A stretch of 18,345 bases of DNA, from positions 1-18,345 of the forward strand of contig JBOEGA010000093.1 in the NCBI GenBank assembly GCA_050633205.1. Reading direction: 5' to 3'. Position numbers and translations under genes: made by a program. This document shows positions 15,060 through 18,345 of this stretch, piece after piece (position 1 is the stretch's first letter; each line of letters starts with the position of its first letter). The notes under the pieces are model-generated. The model was not told the origin of the DNA. It did not search any database and was given only the letters and a program-made list of their open reading frames with translations. This DNA comes from CBDHHC01 sp050633205 (GTDB taxonomy: Bacteria; Pseudomonadota; Alphaproteobacteria; Rhizobiales; CBDHHC01).

Positions 15060-15920
15060 TTAAGGGCACATTTCAGCTTGTGTGTGGAATTGTTCTCTCA
15101 ACATTTTAGTTATAGGACCAACAACTCCAGTACCTATTTTTTTGTTATTGATTCGTACAACAGGCATTACAAGTGCAGTCGCTGAAGTACTGAATGCTTC
15201 CTTTGCTTTTATTACATCTTCTTCTTTAAAAGGTTCTTCCAGAAACCCTATACCTTCTCTTTTTAGCAAATCTATGACCACTGAACGTGTCACCCCCTTA
15301 AGTATACCTGTCTCGGCAGACCGGGTTTGCAGTAAATCATCTGCAGTAACAATCCATGCATTACTTGCCGCACCTTCAGTTATATATCCGTTGCCGTCAA
15401 CAAGCCATGCCTCATGACAGCCAGCTTCCTGCGCTGCCTGCCTGGCCAGCAGATTTGGCAGAAGAGAAACTGATTTGATATCAGGTCGTGACCATCTGTT
15501 GTCCGGCATAGTAATAACGCCAACTCCGGCATTAGCCTTGCTGTCATTTGCCGCTCTCGAAACTTTACGGGCATAACAGATCAGAGAAGAAGGGACGGCA
15601 GGATCCGGAAAAATAAAATCTCTTTTGGCAACACCGCGTGTAACCTGCAGGTATACCAGACCATCCTGAACCCTGTTTCTGCGAATGACCTCCCGCATAA
15701 CAACAGCAAGAGCACTTCTGGCCATTGGCGGTCTGATCTGTAATTCATGCATGGACCGGTGCAAACGATCTATGTGGCGTGTTTCGTCAACCAGCTTTCT
15801 GTTACGAACCTCACAGACCTCATACACCCCGTCTGCAAATTGAAAACCTCTGTCCTCAACATGTACAACCGCATTATCATATACCTGATACTGCCCGTTT
15901 ACGAATATTACGCGCGCCAT
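15060..15920 (-). CDS. dat: D-amino acid aminotransferase
   Basis: A 286-residue fold-type IV PLP enzyme that interconverts D-amino acids and 2-oxo acids, for example supplying D-glutamate. The PLP lysine is K149 in SRPDIKSVSLLPNLLARQ, and the cofactor glutamate is E182 in YITEGAASN. The N-terminal VEDRGFQFADGVYEV and VYLQVTRGVAKRDF segments are typical. In the carboxylate-trap loop, usually RxH in canonical D-AAT, the sequence reads RDF, so the histidine appears to be phenylalanine. A branched-chain aminotransferase relative is the alternative, but the position before hfq is the usual place for dat. The start ATG has AAGG six bases upstream. Confidence 0.9.
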   Translation of the reverse strand: MARVIFVNGQYQVYDNAVVHVEDRGFQFADGVYEVCEVRNRKLVDETRHIDRLHRSMHELQIRPPMARSALAVVMREVIRRNRVQDGLVYLQVTRGVAKRDFIFPDPAVPSSLICYARKVSRAANDSKANAGVGVITMPDNRWSRPDIKSVSLLPNLLARQAAQEAGCHEAWLVDGNGYITEGAASNAWIVTADDLLQTRSAETGILKGVTRSVVIDLLKREGIGFLEEPFKEEDVIKAKEAFSTSATALVMPVVRINNKKIGTGVVGPITKMLREQFHTQAEMCP

Positions 15921-16011
15921 TCTTGACCTTCTATAGTCATAATTATTTTATTCCAATCCTATAGATAGTAAAACATTAACAAAAAGAAAAGACTGGATAG
16001 TCCTGATTACT

Positions 16012-16033
16012 CCCCTGAACTTGATATCAGGGG
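16012..16033 (-). terminator. Hairpin just after the trkH stop
   Basis: CCCCTGA (16012-16018) and TCAGGGG (16027-16033) form a seven-pair stem with an eight-base loop immediately downstream of the trkH stop codon. No T-run follows, so it may protect the message end or end transcription only partly. Confidence 0.45.
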
Positions 16034-16034
16034 C

Positions 16035-17507
16035 CTAGGAACGCCAGTAAGCAACATTCATTACGCTCAATAAAGCGAGAACTTCAACCCGCCCCAGTAT
16101 CATTCCAAGGCATAAAGCAGCATGAGCACCAGGATGCATGGCCGCATAGGACTGGGCTGTTGTCAGGTCGGGAAGCGAGGCAAATGTATATGCGGGCCCT
16201 ATATTACTGATAGCGCTGACAGCTGCAAGAAATGACGCAGATAATGGCAGTCCGGTTATTGAAATAATCGCCGTCAGCAGCCATAAAGCCATGACAATTA
16301 ACGCAAAATTAGCCCATACAGAGCGCATAATCATACTCTCCATATTAGCCGAGCTGAAGTTTGCAGGACGAACACCATGCGGGAAAACAAGTTGCATCAG
16401 CTCTCTGGATGATTGCTTGAACATAGCCTGAATTCTGAAAAACTTCAGACCTCCTGCGGTTGATAGTCGCCCGCCTCCGACAAAGCACAATACGATCACG
16501 ATAATGTAAGGTAAAAGTTCTTTAGTCTGATTGCTCACAAGAAAACCGGTCGTTGAGACAAAAGAAGCAATAGTCATCACGCCTGCGGTAATTGAATAAT
16601 ATAAAGCCTGAATATTTTTATCCGGTGATTGCGCCAGCAGGACAGCAGACAGGATCAGACCAAATACAAGGATAATCCCACCGATCCACCAGGGCTCGCG
16701 AAGCTGGGATATAATATTAAAACGCCCGTTAGATAAAGCGCTTACCCACACAATACTTACAGCCCCCAGAAACATGAATACAGAGAGTACCAGCTCGGCG
16801 GCAGGAGAACCATAAAGCGCAATCCCGCCAGGTCTGGGCATAAATCCACCGGTTGAAACAGTAGATAGAGAAAGGCAAAAAGCATCAAATGCAGGAATTT
16901 TTGAAAAAACCAGAAGAAGAAAGCAGGCGAGTGTCATTATAAAATATATTGGCAGGATCATCGGGATAGCCATCAGGATATGCTGATTTGCCTTACCTGA
17001 AGCATGCTTAAGCTGACGAAAGCCTCCCTCGATATCATCTGCCGCCACAACCGGTGCCAGTATAGCTGCAAGCGTGAGAAGCGTGGTCAGCCCTCCCATC
17101 CACTGCAAAAGTGCCCGCCATACAATGATACTGTGAGGCAACTCGGATACATCAACAAAAATCGTAGCCCCGGTTGTCGTAAACCCTGATACCGCCTCAA
17201 AATAGGCCTGCAGAAAGTTATCCGGAACTTTGGCAAAATAGAATGGAAGCGCGGCAATAACCGGAATAATAAACCAGATCACCCCTAACAGAAAAAGACC
17301 TTCTTTCCTGCCAGCTTCCTGTTGCTGCCCTTTTAATGCCAGGATCAGTGCACCGCCAAGAAATCCTGTACCTATCGCTGTCGCAATAAATGCGCGTGCT
17401 TCAGCAACCTCTCCCTGCACCAGAGCAAATGCCAAAGGCAGCAGCATCGAAGCAGCCAGACAGGCAAACAGCCATCCAAAAACATATGCTACTGAAATGA
17501 CAACCAT
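16035..17507 (-). CDS. trkH: Trk potassium uptake membrane subunit TrkH
   Basis: A 490-residue polytopic protein, the ion-conducting subunit of the Trk potassium system. Four pseudo-repeated filter loops are visible: AVSGFTTTGATIF, LSTVSTGGFMPRPGG, ASFVSTTGFLVSNQ and AISNIGPAYTFAS. Also seen are WRALLQWMGGLTTLLTLAAIL in the first half and VGGGRLSTAGGLKFFRIQAMF near the third repeat, as in KtrB/TrkH proteins. The first helices are VAYVFGWLFACLAASMLLPLAF. It is gated by the NAD-binding TrkA, whose gene ends 709 bases upstream on the same strand. A ribosome site AGAGGTG lies about 13 bases before the ATG, somewhat far. Dat follows after a hairpin. Confidence 0.94.
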   Translation of the reverse strand: MVVISVAYVFGWLFACLAASMLLPLAFALVQGEVAEARAFIATAIGTGFLGGALILALKGQQQEAGRKEGLFLLGVIWFIIPVIAALPFYFAKVPDNFLQAYFEAVSGFTTTGATIFVDVSELPHSIIVWRALLQWMGGLTTLLTLAAILAPVVAADDIEGGFRQLKHASGKANQHILMAIPMILPIYFIMTLACFLLLVFSKIPAFDAFCLSLSTVSTGGFMPRPGGIALYGSPAAELVLSVFMFLGAVSIVWVSALSNGRFNIISQLREPWWIGGIILVFGLILSAVLLAQSPDKNIQALYYSITAGVMTIASFVSTTGFLVSNQTKELLPYIIVIVLCFVGGGRLSTAGGLKFFRIQAMFKQSSRELMQLVFPHGVRPANFSSANMESMIMRSVWANFALIVMALWLLTAIISITGLPLSASFLAAVSAISNIGPAYTFASLPDLTTAQSYAAMHPGAHAALCLGMILGRVEVLALLSVMNVAYWRS

Positions 17508-17773
17508 TACGGTTCAATTTCACCTCTGCCACCACGAACAAAACATGCTGGGAAAACACCAGCTTACCCGGCCTACTTAATAAGCTGATAAGCCCTTCAC
17601 ACGAAAGCAACAAGCGGTCTTCACAGGATTTTCTAAGAAAGAAGGGACATCTTTGCACCATACAAAATAATCATAGTGCATATGAACTAAATATTCCTTG
17701 AATTCTGACGGAGATACTGGATATTTGAGGAAATAATAAAACTGTAAAAAACAAATAATATAAAATTAAATAA

Positions 17774-17802
17774 TAATAGAGCAGCAATAAACTGCTCTAT
17801 TA
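17774..17802 (-). terminator. Terminator of the small peptide gene
   Basis: TAATAGAGCAG (17774-17784) and CTGCTCTATTA (17792-17802) form a perfect 11-pair stem with a seven-base loop, 12 bases past the small ORF stop. On the minus strand it is followed by a T-rich stretch (TTATTTAATTTTAT). The next 266 bases to trkH are AT-rich with no gene. Confidence 0.7.
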
Positions 17803-17814
17803 ATTTGCGACTTT

Positions 17815-17886
17815 TCAATCAGTTGGAATAGGACCGTCCAGCGGATGCTGAGGAAAGTCATCATATTCATCAAATTTTGGTTTCAT
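17815..17886 (-). CDS. Candidate 23-residue acidic, proline-rich peptide
   Basis: A 23-codon ORF, beginning MKPKFDEYDD and ending HPLDGPIPTD, with six acidic residues and five prolines. It has no signal peptide, membrane segment or cysteine. I do not recognise it. It is supported by its setting: AAGGAAA at proper spacing before the ATG, a promoter whose start point would lie about 20 bases upstream, an in-frame stop before the start, and a perfect terminator hairpin 12 bases after the stop. It stands between trkA and trkH, usually adjacent genes. It could be a regulatory or leader peptide, a toxin or antitoxin fragment, or a precursor of a modified peptide; none can be shown. The alternative is a small RNA with an incidental ORF. 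Confidence 0.5.
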   Translation of the reverse strand: MKPKFDEYDDFPQHPLDGPIPTD

Positions 17887-17915
17887 CGTAGCATTTCCTT
17901 GGCATTTATATTTTG

Positions 17916-17944
17916 TCTATACTCAGGTATAGTAAACATAACAA
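17916..17944 (-). promoter_or_regulatory. Promoter with overlapping palindrome for the small peptide gene
   Basis: On the minus strand, TTGTTA (17944-17939), exactly 17 bases, then TATAGA (17921-17916) make a good sigma70 promoter. The perfect dyad CTATAC-TCAG-GTATAG (17917-17932) covers the -10 and half the spacer, the usual place for a repressor. The regulator is unknown. Confidence 0.55.
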
Positions 17945-18215
17945 TTTAAATTTTATTTAATTGAATATATATTCTTATATAAAAGTTGAATTATTACAAT
18001 CCAGGCACAATATAACCATAATTACTTGATAATACGCGCCAGAACAAATCAGGGAATACTGGATATAAGGTAGGTAAATATCTTTTTTTATATATGCTTA
18101 TTTGAAATCAGTTACAAATTGCAAAACTATACCGAAGACGCCAGAGAACCCTGAAGAACACACAGATCCTGCGGTTTTCCGCATATCTTATCCACAATTA
18201 GATTTAGTCTTTATG

Positions 18216-18345
18216 CTAAAAATACTCGAAGCTTACCCGGAATTTCTGCTCAACCTGCCTGACATACTCAGCTGTTGCGAACATAACAATCCTGTCATTG
18301 GCCAGGATTTTCATAGTTCCATTTGGAGGAACAAGTTTGCCTTTT
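18216..18345 (-). CDS. trkA: Trk potassium uptake regulatory subunit TrkA, C-terminal end
   Basis: Only the last 42 residues lie in the window, so the gene continues past the right edge. They read KGKLVPPNGTMKILANDRIV, then MFATAEYVRQVEQKFRVSFE and YF. This is the end of the second TrkA_C (RCK_C) domain, which closes with a GD/ND-R-V-V-x-F-A motif and an EQ-L/F-FRVS tail in TrkA proteins. TrkA binds NAD(H) and gates TrkH at the inner face of the membrane. The stop is TAG. Downstream is a small hairpin TGCGG-TTTT-CCGCA (18170-18183) without a T-run. The position upstream of trkH fits. Confidence 0.85.
   Translation of the reverse strand, partial: KGKLVPPNGTMKILANDRIVMFATAEYVRQVEQKFRVSFEYF

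Noticed and set aside
17401..17661. An 86-codon minus-strand ORF overlapping the trkH start.
   Set aside because: It lies out of frame over the conserved trkH N-terminus and shows no family features.
17917..17932. The palindrome as an IscR/Rrf2-type site, because ATACCTGAGT resembles an IscR half-site.
   Set aside because: Only one half resembles the motif and the spacing differs, so no regulator is named.

Overview
The window looks like the chromosome of a moderately AT-rich alphaproteobacterium. The best evidence is the minus-strand run trkA - trkH - dat - hfq - hflX at the right end. It matches the ntrYX-trkA-dat-hfq-hflX neighbourhood common in Alphaproteobacteria. PAS_5 and PilZ proteins, a tripartite tricarboxylate transporter and a TAXI protein also fit that class. 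I see no rRNA, tRNA, CRISPR array, insertion sequence or phage gene. I cannot name the genus.

Left third (1-6660). A minus-strand operon runs tctC (binding protein) - strong hairpin - tctB - tctA - AMP-forming acyl-CoA ligase of the oxalyl-CoA synthetase (AAE3/Pcs60) type - ketopantoate-reductase-like gene cut by the window edge. tctA/ligase (ATGA) and ligase/reductase (TAATG) overlap, so uptake and CoA activation of one carboxylate are probably linked. Upstream are a LysR regulator and a divergent FMN azoreductase. The azoreductase is broken only by a two-N assembly join flanked by an uncollapsed duplication; removing 28 bases restores the frame.

Middle (6661-12721). On the minus strand are a secreted cysteine-rich protein resembling Het-C/CinY, a stand-alone CBS-pair protein and a rhomboid protease. 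On the plus strand are a PAS_5 protein, a tandem-PilZ protein and a membrane-anchored orphan TAXI protein. Intergenic spaces here are rich in dyads: competing hairpins before the secreted-protein gene, a segment of about 186 bp bounded by 17-nt inverted repeats before the CBS gene, and a palindrome containing TATAAT before the TAXI gene.

Right third (12722-18345). A gene-free stretch (12722-13176) folds into several hairpins. One long helix is continuous only if transcribed from the minus strand, which suggests a non-coding RNA ending at 12694-12721. Then come hflX, hfq, dat, trkH and the end of trkA, all on the minus strand. Between trkA and trkH is a compact candidate gene for a 23-residue acidic, proline-rich peptide with a promoter overlapped by a palindrome, a Shine-Dalgarno site and a terminator. 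That peptide gene and the structured region at 12.7-12.9 kb are the two best candidates for something undescribed.
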